From Aedes albopictus (lineage: Eukaryota > Arthropoda > Insecta > Diptera > Culicidae): a stretch of 64,000 bases of DNA. The notes beneath the pieces were generated by a model, which saw only the letters and a list, made by a program, of their open reading frames with translations, ran no database searches and was not told the origin of the DNA. Each line of letters opens with the position of its first letter. Positions within the stretch are counted from its first letter, which is position 1. Shown in pieces: positions 23,754-33,799 of the stretch. Both the position numbers and the translations under genes were made by a program. The DNA lies in the NCBI RefSeq assembly GCF_035046485.1, contig NC_085138.1, positions 368,779,238 through 368,843,237 on the forward strand. Reading direction: 5' to 3'.

Positions 23754-24083
23754 TACACTGAAAGGCGGCTTGCAGTAATGACAAGCATAGAAATGTTTTT
23801 AAATTTACCATGGCAATCATGATCATCGTGCGTTTTGTTTCTACTCACATCAACCGGTTCGATAGCCGAGTGGTAGCGTGCGAGGCTGGTGATGTCAAGG
23901 TTCTTGGTTCGAATCTGGTTGCCAACAAAAACTTTTTTTAATTGAAAATCGAGTCCATGGTAAAATTGAGAACATCATTCTGTTGAATTGAAACGAAACT
24001 CAGTCTGCACAAATTTAGTGGCGTTGTGTATTTAAATTGACCCTCAGAATAGTAATTTTCACCACAAGCCGCCGTTCAGTGTA
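23754..24083. mobile_element. Nested 326-bp MITE bearing a tRNA-like segment
   Basis: The element 23756-24081 has ends CACTGAAAGGCGGCTTG and CAAGCCGCCGTTCAGTG, flanked by TA. The opposite arm of the host element shows the unoccupied site GTGATACATCACAC at 25381-25394. This fixes both boundaries and the TA duplication exactly. Confidence 0.88.
23851..23921 (+). other. tRNA-like segment inside the MITE
   Basis: An A-box-like TAGCCGAGTGGTAGCG and a B-box GGTTCGAATC lie at tRNA spacing. The segment's ends CAACCGG and CTGGTTG are complementary, like an acceptor stem. The remaining arms do not fold cleanly, so I do not call a tRNA gene. It may be a captured tRNA or SINE head. Confidence 0.55.
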
Positions 24084-25515
24084 CATCACACTTACATATG
24101 CACTGAAACAAAAACGAGGGTAAAACCCTTCAAATGTCATTTTTTGCCTAGACATTCGTTTAGCCGAATTGTACAATTTTTGGAATAATAATAAAAAATT
24201 AACAAATTTCGAAAAAATCCAACAAAACCATTTCGTATGGTGACCTGCATTATAGATCGACTTGTACATCATGAATTTGATCGTTTTTGGAAGTGTTGCC
24301 AATTAATTTTGCATGCATCTCATTTAATTATGTCATAATATTGTAAATGTTTCCAAATTGAGATTTAATGCAGTTATTTTTATCGGAAGTGTTTCAAAAA
24401 ACTCTAATGAAAGTTTCATGACGAGTGCAGGTTAAAAATTTACGAAAAACAATGTTTTTAACAGAAAAAAATAACGCAAGCCATCAAAAAATCACTTATT
24501 TAAGTATTGTTTTGATGAAATATGATGGTTTCACTTGCATAAATCACAGCGTTTACTACTATTACGTCTTCTTATAGTTCCCAATATTCTTCAGAATACA
24601 GTCTGGCTGAAATAACATACTTTGGTCGGCTCACATTTCGAGAAATGGCACCGAAATTATTCAAATTTCTAGCATGAACTACTTGTTTTATAATTTAGAC
24701 ATTCTTTTCAAATAAATTATGTTGAAAATGAATGTGGTTCAAAGCTAAGGCTCATTTATAATATATTTCTTCAGATTGATTATTTCATTCACTTGTTTGA
24801 CCAGGGTACAAAAAATCTGACACTTCTTGCAGTTCTTTCACTTAGCAGACTTCTAACTCATTTAGTAATGCTAGTATCAAACAGGTATACTCCACAGGCA
24901 TTAGGGCACGTCTTTATTTCAACGCAGAACTATGATTTTAGCTTTTATCAATCCCATTTTAAGGTTTAACGATCCAAAAACCAATATACTTAATTTTTTC
25001 ATGACATTTTATGCAATAATTTGAGCATTTCTAACAATAATGCTGTGTCATATTTTCAGAACTGCTAATCCAGCTTACGTTTGAGTGTTTACAGAAATCA
25101 TTTTTCTTAGATTAATTTGTTTATCATCGCTTCTCATTATCGGGACATTTTTTTATAATATTTCTCTGAATTTCACAAATGAATAAACTTTTAATGTCAA
25201 TTATCTTGCTACCACGTTCTAAACTAAATGCCTTGGGGTATATCCTCGAAATATACTCAAGAAATTGCAAAAAAAAATATTGAAAACCAATTTTTCATTT
25301 ACCTCGGCTAAACGAATGTCTAGGCAAAAAATGACATTTGAAGGGTTTTAACGCTCGTTTTTGTTTCAGTGTATGTGTAAGTGTGATGTATCACATTTTT
25401 ATAAAACAGTATTAGATATACTATTACTATGATAAAAAAGTTTTATTTTGTATGAGTTTCCAGACACTTTTTTGAAATTTTTTTGGTCTCGGCCAAACGA
25501 ATGTCTATCACTGTA

Positions 25516-26000
25516 CCACCACTATTGGTACTACCTCCACTAAGGGAGCACATTAGCATTAACACAAACTCAAAAACGAAAAAATGAGATTTTTTTACAG
25601 TTTTTTTTGGATTCTTGAGAAAATTTGCTTTCATTATCTAAAAAAACTTTGTTTCTACGGTGCTTCGTTCTTGAGTTTTGAGACCCTTCGGCCCAATTTG
25701 TACGACAATTAAAAATCCCCATAAGCTTCCTGTACATTGTACATTTGGTGGGAAGTTTGATCCATGGTTGCCCTAGACCTCCATCGATTTTCGACGAACT
25801 CGAGACAAAGGGGATTGGATGAAATAGTTTTGAAAACATGTTGTATCCACTTTAGGTAAACTCAAAAACGTGCTCAAACGCTAACTTCTTGTTTCAATAG
25901 TAGGTAAAAAAAATAATAATTTATTGATTTTTTTTTAAATTTTCATTGGTTTTTAAAAATTAAATCAATTTGCAGTAACTTTTGTTCAAGAGAAGGGAGA
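25516..26000. repeat. Inverted relative of the 22.4-23.2 kb unit, then AT-rich DNA
   Basis: Positions 25612-25690 mirror 22638-22706. The rest is AT-rich with no recognised element. Confidence 0.5.
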
Positions 26001-27168
26001 TAGATAAAAAGAAATATGGCATGAGGTAAATGACGATTGGATTTCTATTTAATCGCCCGTCATTCAAAGCATTTCAAACTGAAATGTTCGATGACCAATG
26101 GTTTATTTTGAGGTTTAAAATCCCAACGTTGAGAATCAATGGCCCAACATGGTAGCATCAACTCATGTAACTTTATGGGGGTGGCACACAAAAACACAGA
26201 AATCCATTTGACTTTTCGCGCCTCCGACCGGTTCGATGGCTTTTTCCCGGTTTGTGTAACCTCTCTGTGTGCGCGCAGAACAGCAACCGTCGTCGAGTTA
26301 TGCTTGAGTGGAAAAACAGCGATTTTCCGCATGAGCTCGATGGATTTTTTTCCCTCTCGAAGTGGCTGAGCCCCGAAGGGATGCCACCGTCGAACCGGAG
26401 AAAAGCCAACAGAAAAAAAAGCAGATAGGAACAGATTGTTTTTCTCCAATTATCGTTGTCGTTTTTGTCGATTTATCGCCGTTGTTGGGGTCAAATATGG
26501 CCGTGGCTTTTCCGAGAGATTGTTCGGATTAAAAAAAAGGCATGTAAAGTGAATTCCATGTCGAAATGGGGAGAACACCGTTGTTGCCCGGGTGGGTTCA
26601 GTTCGAACAGTTCGAACCGGTGGTTGTATGCTCGTTGACATTTGTCCGGTCAAACTGATGTAAATTCAGTTTTCGGTGATAATGGAATTATTGTTCTCCG
26701 AGCGGGTGAAATCTGCTGCTTGGACGGAAATAATTCGATTGTTGGCAAATCGAATGAAAAATTGCTCAAATGGAAGGGATTGAAATGGCGATTTGGTGTC
26801 AGGATTTGTAATGGAGGATTACTAGTTTAGGAATGATTGTATAGACGACTATTATTCGTAATGATATGTATGTAATTCCGAATAAACAAATGGGTCCTAA
26901 ACGTACAATAATCTTGATTCCTGCGCTGTTCTCCATTTGTGTAATCAATTATAGAAACTTTCAAGGCAACGGAAGTTTTCTCATAGCTAGGAATCGCGGT
27001 GCGAAGAGGTTCACCGATAGCGTTGTAAACTTCTTCCATTAAGAACGTCTCTTCACTGTGCGGAGCTCATCGGCGGAAAATGGGAAATCACTTTGTTTGC
27101 TGGAAACTTTCGGGTTGTTCCGACCGTTGACGGAGGTAGATTTGAATGCTTTCAGTATTCAAATATTC
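26001..27168. other. Unique DNA, no recognised gene
   Basis: Moderate GC content and no repeats suggest host intergenic or intronic DNA. A 129-residue minus-strand frame at 26060-26449 has no recognisable domain, and the opposite strand is also open, so I do not call it. Confidence 0.4.
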
Positions 27169-27291
27169 TTAACCTTCCAGGACGCGCGCCATCAAACAGC
27201 TGAAACTGCACCGCGCTCGCGCTGTATACGAATATCGAGGTTTTTTGGTAGTGTTGTACTTTTTACAACGGCGCGCACGCTGATGGGTTAA
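27169..27291. mobile_element. 115-bp TTAA-flanked MITE
   Basis: The element 27173-27287 starts CCTTCCAGGACGCGCGCC and ends with the diverged complement GGCGCGCACGCTGATGGG, with TTAA at both edges. A CCYT start and TTAA target are typical of piggyBac derivatives. Confidence 0.65.
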
Positions 27292-27735
27292 GCGAAAGAT
27301 TTCCCACAAATTAAACTTTCAAATAAGTGTGTTACCAACAAACAAGTTCCAATAAAAAATACTATAGTTAAAAAATGATAGTCTACAGTACAGTTCCAAA
27401 AATAAATCCTATAATTTGGGTCCCCAACAACTGATAATTTTCTTAAGTTCTTCATCAGCAAAAATGTCATAGTATTGCTACATTCTGATCTGTTTAAATA
27501 AAGGACAACTGTAAGAAATGATAATTACTCAAAAAGAATAGAAAGAGAGCTGTCAAATAGCATTACGACTTACTGCAGATAAGACTATCCGGTTCACAAG
27601 TATGTCTTTGTTTTTATTTTACTCTTCCACTGTCATTTGCTCTAATTCTAACTTTTGCATTCAGCTGAAACATGCTTACAGTGTTTGAGTTCGTATTTTT
27701 TCAATCAGTTTTTGACATTCCCTTCACTCTTGAAG
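27292..27735. other. AT-rich spacer
   Basis: No gene or repeat recognised. Confidence 0.35.
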
Positions 27736-27907
27736 TAGGGTCTAAGACCATTTGAGCAGAGCACCTATTTTGGGCACTTGCTGCCATAACTCAGTCAATT
27801 TCAAAAAAATTGATATGAAATTTTGTTCATGGCTAGATACTGTGCGACTGAGCTACAGCAGCAAGTGCCCAAAATAGATGCTCCTGCCCGAATGGTCCCA
27901 GACCCTA
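27736..27907. mobile_element. TA-flanked MITE, family copy 1
   Basis: The element 27738-27905 starts GGGTCTAAGACCATTTG and ends with the near-complement CGAATGGTCCCAGACCC between TA dinucleotides. Its arms share AAGTGCCCAAAATAG with the copy at 53589-53800. Confidence 0.7.
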
Positions 27908-28029
27908 TATCTTCCCCTACAGAATACATTATTCGATACACAAACCAAAGACTCCTTCCGCCTTCCTCACTATATGGAGTAATCCTCGCAGGATTATCTC
28001 TAGGAATTCTGTCTTCGAAAAAAATCCGG

Positions 28030-28171
28030 TAGATATTCTAGGAGTGATACCGGAAGGAATCACAGAGGAAACCCCTTAACGAAATCAGGGAGAAATCTTG
28101 GAAGTACTTCCGGATGGAATTTGAGGAAGAAAATTATGAAGGAATCTGAGGAAGAATCTAGAAGAAAAAAC
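28030..28171 (+). repeat. 12-bp degenerate satellite
   Basis: Variants of GGAATCTGAGGAAG and GGAAGTACTTCC recur. The array resumes at 29712 after the Penelope-like insertion. Confidence 0.6.
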
Positions 28172-28486
28172 AGAAAGGATTCCTAATTGGTTGTGTTAAT
28201 CACCGTTAACTGATATTTATCATTTTTATTGATATTTTTCGGTGAGCCAAAGAAAACACGCTTTTATCTGTGTGACGTTTCGGCCTACTCTTTTCTTTCA
28301 GCCATCCTCAGACACTAAAATTTATTTGAAAAAGATACACAATTTTAACAATTAACATATAACATTAAGCACAATTAACTTTTTTCCCATCACAACTCAC
28401 ATCAGATCACCGCAGCAACTTTCACCTCCTATTCTGCTGGGCGATCACGTACTACTATCTGGTGGAGTACGTCGTGGTTGTGATAT

Positions 28487-29463
28487 TCAACACAACGATC
28501 GCTCTGGCGGATAGAGCGATCAAACTCACGGATGCGGAAAACCGCCCACAAGCAATAGACATGGTTAAAAGGATATTAAAATGCAATAATTATCCGGAAT
28601 GGTTAATTTTAAATGTCCTAAAGCAAAGAGTGCATAAGCATTACATTAGACTGGAAGATGGGAGAGAGGTGGAAGAAACAAAGTATGTTTCCACACCTTA
28701 CATCCCACACTTAAGGTGAATATATGACGAAGCCACACCTCAAATTTTCAAGAGCACGAGCTGAATGAACCAAACGACGGATTACGCTGAAAAGTTAATC
28801 GATTGGTCACCACCGGATTGTGACCAATCGATCAACTTTTCAGCGCCATCCGTCGTTTGGTTCATTCAGCTCGTGCCCTTGAAAATTTGAGGTATGGCTT
28901 CGTCATATAATGTCCTTAAGTGAGAAACTTAATAAAATTTTCAAGAATAATGGGTTAACTTTGGCAGTTAAGGCAAAAAACAAAATAAAGGACGAGATTT
29001 TCACCAAATTAAAAGACCCCATTCCACCAGGGTCGCAGAAAAATGTGGTGTACTCCGTACCGTGTGGAACCAATGACGGTAAGGTGTATATCGGACAAAC
29101 AGGCAGAAAACTGGACACACGAATAAACGAGCACAAGAATGACGTCAGAAGAAACGACAACAGAACAGGATTAACGCAACACACACTATGTGACGGACAC
29201 ATTTTCAACTTTGACGAAACTAAAATAGTAGAACGAATTGCTGACCAGGAAAGCAGGATTGCAGCGGAGACATTCCACATCAAGCTGGCAGGCGAAAACA
29301 ACACAGTCAACCTCCAACGTGAATGTGGAACGTTCAACGCAAACTACAATGCGTTAGTGGTTAAGCTGAGACAGATGACGAACGATGAGCGACGACGACG
29401 AGAAAACGAAAACCAACGACGAATATCACAACCACGACGTACCCCACCAGATAGTAGTACGTG
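28487..29463 (+). pseudogene. Penelope-like ORF, C-terminal part, split by a MITE
   Basis: The first piece (to 28714) reads through DRAIKLTDAENRP and NNYPEWLILNVLKQR, the region between RT and endonuclease in this family, and ends PYIPHL. The second piece (from 28920) continues SEKLNKIFKNNGL without loss of phase once the 201-bp MITE and one TTAA are removed. The endonuclease has NVVYSVPCG followed by KVYIGQTGRKLDTRINEHK, that is, the GIY-equivalent, YIG and catalytic Arg motifs, plus the Cys and His residues usual in this family. The tail is Arg-rich. The protein would cut target DNA for reverse transcription. With no RT core and a split frame it is inactive. Confidence 0.85.
28711..28919. 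mobile_element. TTAA-flanked hairpin MITE inside the Penelope-like ORF
   Basis: The element 28715-28915 (201 bp) is almost one hairpin: arms of ~90 bases containing TATATGACGAAGCC and GACCAATCGAT around a short loop. TTAA lies on both sides, and excision of the element plus one TTAA restores the host reading frame exactly. Confidence 0.9.
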
Positions 29464-29593
29464 ATCGCCCAGCAGAATAGGAGGTGAAAGTTGCTGCGGT
29501 GATCTGATGTGAGTTGTGATGGGAAAAAAGTTAATTGTGCTTAATGTTATATGTTAATTGTTAAAATTGTGTATCTTTTTCAAATAAATTTTA

Positions 29594-29639
29594 GTGTCTG
29601 AGGATGGCTGAAAGAAAAGAGTAGGCCGAAACGTCACAC
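29594..29639 (+). ncRNA. Hammerhead-ribozyme-like motif in the Penelope terminal repeat
   Basis: GTGT, CTGAGGA, a GGCT/AGGCC stem, GAAACGTC and ACAC occur in type I hammerhead order, with GTGT and ACAC able to form stem I. The expected cut would follow the C of GAAACGTC at 29635. One extra T separates CTGAGGA from stem II, so activity is uncertain. The reverse copy lies at about 28269-28314. Hammerheads are known in Penelope-like elements. Confidence 0.5.
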
Positions 29640-29711
29640 AGATAAAAGCGTGTTTTCTTTGGCTCACCGAAAAATATCAATAAAAATGATAAATAAATAG
29701 AAAGGATTCCT

Positions 29712-30240
29712 GACAGCATCTTGGAGGAATCTTTGAAACAATTCCGTAAATAATACCTGAAAGAATCATACTGGATGTTAGCTCTTTCAATTGTACGGTT
29801 GTTGTATAAGTGCAGAATATTGAAAACTTCCAATATCTTAGTAGCCGAATCCCAGGAAGAATTTCCGAAGAAATTCAGGAGGAATTCCTAAATGAAGCTT
29901 AGAAAAATTCCTGACGGAATCATTGAAATAATCAAGCGAGAAATTTATGGAGAAATCAAAAAAGAATTCCCTGGAGAAATCCCGTTCGGAATCCATAAAG
30001 GAACCGTATGGCGAGGAATTCTTCAAGCCATTCCAAAGATGATTCCTTAATGAACTCTAGGGGATTTCATGGAAAAACCCTGACAGAAACCAGGAGAAAA
30101 CTTGGAAACAAATCTTTAAAAGAATACTGGGAGAAATTCATTGAAGAATCCCAGAGGATTCAATGAAGGACTCCCGGAAGAAATACCTGAAGCTGAAAGA
30201 ATCAAGGGGAAATTTCTAAAGAAATCAAGGTAGGAATCTA
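29712..30240 (+). repeat. 12-bp degenerate satellite, continuation
   Basis: Words such as GGAATTCCTAAATG and AGAAATTTATGGAG recur at about 12 bases. The array is the continuation of 28030-28171. Confidence 0.65.
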
Positions 30241-30480
30241 CTACTCTGGCTACCGTAAAAAAAATCACCCTCCTAAACCCACACCCCTCCCCCACAATTC
30301 TTGGGAGAGAAGTGAAAAGTTAGTTTCGGAAACCTGGTCTTCTGGCACGGGAAACAATTGGCCACCTGAAGCTCATGCGAAGCCGCGCCGCATTTGAGGC
30401 TCAATCTCCGACCGACAGCATCCGGCCATATACTCTGCCTCGAGTCCAGGATTCCAGCTTCGTCTGCGCCGGATTCCAGG
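30241..30480. other. Unique GC-richer spacer
   Basis: No gene or element recognised; it separates two different satellite types. Confidence 0.35.
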
Positions 30481-31920
30481 GCTTCCATTATGTTTCAGGG
30501 GGCTTTTAGGGGCGATCCAAGGGGTTACAGGGCGTTTCAGGTAGTTTCAGTGGCTTCTGGGAGTTCCTGGATGTTCCAGGGTGAGTTTTAGGGGATACAG
30601 GACGTTTAAAAGATGTTTCAGAGGCGTTTCAGGGGCTTTGAGGGGGTTCCAGGATGTTTTAGGTGAGCTTTTGGGGGCGTTTCAAGGCATTTCACTGAGT
30701 TGCACGACGTTTCAGATGCGTTTCGGGGTATTCAAGGATATTTCAGGTAAGCTTTAAGGGGCGTTTCAATGCGTTTCAGGGCATTTCAAAGGGTTACCTG
30801 AGGTTTCAGGGAGGTTTTAGGGGGCTTCAGTGGGTTTTAGGATGTTTCAAGTGAGCTTTTAGGGGCGTTTCAAGGCGATTCAGGGAGATTCAGGGCGTTT
30901 CAAGGAGTTACAGAACGTTTCAGGGAGGTTTTGTGCTCTTGTGTTTTGTTTTTCGATGCTTCTGAAACCCACTGAAAGTCGTCCAGGAACCCTTAAAATC
31001 GCGTCGGTCCCCCTGTAACGACCCTCTGAAACTCCCGAAAACGCCTCCGTAGCGTGCCTCAATCCGAAATCTCCCTAAAACCTATCAGACCTAATGTAAC
31101 GCACCTGAAAGCCTCCGAAACCCCCCCCCCCCCCCCCCTCAGAACTCCTCTGTAATTCATCGAAAATACTCTGATTCTTCTTAAAATGCCTCTGAAATCC
31201 CCATAAAATCCCTCGGACCCCTTGAAACGCACCTGAATTCATCTGAAACTCCCGATAACGCTTATGTAACGCCTCTATAAGGTCTCCTAAACCCGCCAAA
31301 AATCATCTGAAACTTCCTGACATGCCTCAGAAATCCCCCTAAATTCCCTCAGACCGCATGTAACGCACCTCTAAACCCTCCGTATCTGTACCGTAGCTTC
31401 TTGAAATACCTCAGAAACTCCCTAAAACCTCCCGAAAACGCCCCTGTAACACATATGTAATGTCTCGGAAACCCGTTAAAAATCCTTTGAAGCTTCTTAA
31501 AATGCCTCAGAAATTTTCCTAAAATTTCCTTTGACCCCATGTAACGCTCCCGAATCCCTTCGAAATCCCCCAAAATGCCTATGATACGCCTCTGACACGT
31601 CTCGGAAACCTGCCAAAAGTCCTCTGAAACTTCTTGAAATTCCTCATTAATCTCCTTAAATCCCCCGGACTCCATGTAACGCACCTGAATTCCTCTTTAA
31701 AATCACCTAAAACGCCTATGTAACGCCTTTGTAAGGTCTCTGAAACCCGCCGAAAATCCTTTGAAGCTTCTTGAAATGTCTCCGAAATCACCCTCGTACA
31801 TGTAACGCACCTGAAGCCATCAAAAACTCTTGAAAATTCCTATGTAACGCATCTGTACTGCCTCGGAGACCAGCTGAAAATCCTCTGAAACTTTTTGGAA
31901 TGCCTCACAAGGGAGGGTTA
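30481..31920. repeat. Second degenerate satellite, with a strand switch
   Basis: From 30481 to about 30950 the plus strand repeats TTTCAGGGGCG-like words. After about 30960 it repeats the complement (CTGAAACCTC, GTAACGC, CCGAAAATCC) in a looser ~140-bp pattern. A poly-C run interrupts it at 31120-31138. The array resumes at 33530-33799 and 34324-34450 between insertions. Frames to 111 residues here are compositional. Confidence 0.7.
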
Positions 31921-32094
31921 CCATGGTGTCCCTCGGGGATTTCAACCGGACTATTTTTGTTGCATTCTACATGTGGAAATATGAATAAATCCAAAGCCTT
32001 TCGAGTGATGGGCCAGTGGTGTAGTCAGGAGGGGCCCCTCAAAGGGGCAAATTATCTCAAAAATAAAGACAAAAAAAAGGGGGCAAATTTGACC

Positions 32095-32391
32095 AAATAT
32101 AAAATTGTTGGAGAAGCTCAAACGTCATCAAAATGCATATTTCAAAATGTATTGTAGTAAATGCCTGATATAGTAACACATTTAATTTACCATAGGCGTT
32201 GCCAGGGTAAGAACCAGTTGATGTTATTTAAAAAAAATGTATCATCATGTGTATCGCCCATTTCACCTTAGCGATGCCTATGGAAAATTAAATTTGTTAC
32301 GAAATCATGCACTCATGCAATTGCTGCCTGTTTCTACTACAATATGTTTTGAAATTTGCATATTGATGACGTTTGAACTTTTTCAAAAATA
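32095..32391. repeat. Fold-back element, ~300 bp
   Basis: The left arm contains TCAAACGTCATCAAAATGCA and TTTAATTTACCATAGGCG. The right arm carries diverged complements of both in mirrored order. No clear target duplication is visible because the SINE begins directly at its right end. Confidence 0.6.
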
Positions 32392-33508
32392 TTTTTTTTT
32401 ATCTGTATTTACGAGATTTTTAGCCGTAGGCTAGTTCATCTCGGGACCCACGCTTTACTTCTTTTCCGAAGGAAGAACTCACATTTTGTGAGTTTGTCGG
32501 GAGTGGGATTTTTCGACGGCGGCTGACCCAGCGTGCATCAGTGTGCTATAGAATTTTGTCCGGGTGCCAGTTCGCGCGCGTTGCTCCGGTGGTTCGATTT
32601 TTCTTTTTCTATTCCGAAGTGAGCATTTCGACGGCGGCGGACCCAGCGTGCATCAGTGTGTAAATGGGATTTCGTCCGGGTGCCGGTGTCGCGTGCTTTT
32701 GCTTCGGTCGTTCGATTTTTCTTTTTCCCTATTCGGAAATCAGCATTTCGTTGTGTCGCGTTTTTTGTAGCAACACTGAACGATCACCTGACGTGGGTGA
32801 TCAGTTGTTTGGCTTCTCATATGACGTGAACAATAGCGCGTCAGCTTGCATGTTCGGTCGTGTCATATGCAGTTAAATATTTGGCGACTAGCTTCCGCGG
32901 TTCGATTCGAAATATTAAGTGACCACCTGACGTGGGTGATCGATTGTTTGCTTTCCGTGTGAAGCGAATAATAGTGTGTTAGATTGCATATTTTGTCACG
33001 TCGATTGCAGTAAATATTAAGCGACTACCTGACGCGGGTGGTCGATTGTTTGCTTTCCGCGTAAAGCAAACAATAGCGCGGCAACCAGCATGACACGAAG
33101 GTCATATTACTTATCAAAGTGAATCCAGTCCCAACGATACCTCTCCCACTAACAAACACTCCTTCCTGCAGCCTTTGGTGGAGTCGCAGCGGTAAACGCG
33201 GGCCTTCACTTAACAAAGGTTGTTACTAATATTCCTTCCCTCTTCAAACCTGACTGCAAGGACGTGGCCGGCGCCGTTATTGTACCGTTAAAGAGAGTCT
33301 CTGAAGCGTGCACAGTGCGAATATTGACCACTCCCAGTCAATTATACAGTTGATTCATTGTGCAACTGTCATTGGTTCGGGTCAATCACGGAATAGCAAC
33401 CATAGATGTGTGCAGTCAGTCTAAGCTAAGCTAAGCTAAGTGGGATTCGATCCCAGATCCTCGGCGTGATAGTCAATGGTTATAACCATCCAACCAGGTC
33501 CGCTCCAC
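32392..33508 (-). mobile_element. tRNA-derived SINE, copy 1, split by a 928-bp insertion
   Basis: The 3' half (poly-A end) lies at 32392-32510 and the tRNA-like 5' half at 33448-33508. Removing 32511-33438 and one copy of AGTGGGATT rebuilds the same SINE seen intact at 43964-44141. The B box on the minus strand reads GGGATCGAATCCC. Confidence 0.85.
32502..33447 (+). mobile_element. 928-bp LINE-derived element with 5' tandem monomers
   Basis: AGTGGGATT at 32502-32510 and 33439-33447 is the target duplication, so 32511-33438 is complete. The 5' end has two tandem monomers (32511-32625 and 32626-32745) beginning TTTCGACGGCGGC, followed by the start of a third. Three more spaced units at about 32778, 32920 and 33022 share ACCTGACGTGGGTGATCG. 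The 3' end is a short array of CTAAG. There is no ORF. Tandem 5' units and a simple-repeat tail are LINE-like, so I read it as a non-autonomous derivative. Confidence 0.8.
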
Positions 33509-33529
33509 AACATATATTTATGAATCCTT

Positions 33530-33799
33530 TACAACTTTGCAGAACTGAAACCCCCTTTGACTCCAAGAAACGCACCAGAATCTCTCCGAAACTCCCGAAA
33601 ACGCATATGTAACGGCTCTATATCGTCTCGGAAACCCACCGAAAATCATCTGAATTTCTGAAATTTTTAATGGCACAAATGTTTTTAATGGAGGATAACA
33701 TGCCTCTGGAGCCGGCCTTCTGATACCTGAATCCTCCTAAAACCCCCTCGGATCTCATGTAACTTCCTTGAAACGGTCCTAAAAGTCTCCTTGAAACAT
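33530..33799 (-). repeat. Second degenerate satellite, continuation
   Basis: CTCCGAAACTCCCGAAAACGC-like wording continues the 30.96-31.9 kb array. Confidence 0.6.

Larger units (their letters stand above)
23632..25515. mobile_element. TA-flanked inverted-repeat element, 1880 bp
   Basis: The element 23634-25513 begins CAGTGATAGACATTCGTTT and ends with its complement, with TA on both sides. The inverted arms extend through GATACATCACACTTA to about 24175 on the left (after removing the nested MITE) and 25305 on the right. The centre (24176-25304) is AT-rich with no transposase ORF, so it is non-autonomous. End sequence and target fit Tc1/mariner. Confidence 0.8.
28172..29711 (+). mobile_element. 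Penelope-like element with inverted terminal copies
   Basis: The repeat AGAAAGGATTCCT at 28172-28184 and 29699-29711 marks an insertion of 28185-29698 into the satellite. The right end (about 29424-29693) recurs in reverse at the left (about 28213-28486). This inverted arrangement of terminal repeats is known for Penelope-like elements. Between them is the C-terminal part of the single ORF with a GIY-YIG endonuclease. The RT core is missing, so the copy is 5'-truncated. Confidence 0.85.

Noticed and set aside
23851..23921. Functional tRNA gene
   Set aside because: The A and B boxes and end pairing are present, but the D, anticodon and T arms do not form properly and the segment lies inside a MITE.
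26060..26449. 129-residue minus-strand ORF
   Set aside because: No recognisable domain, the opposite strand is equally open, and there are no supporting splice or promoter signals.
28910..29464. Free-standing GIY-YIG homing endonuclease gene
   Set aside because: The upstream fragment, the inverted terminal copies and the split reading frame show that it is the C-terminal part of a Penelope-like element; the apparent ATG lies in the MITE end.
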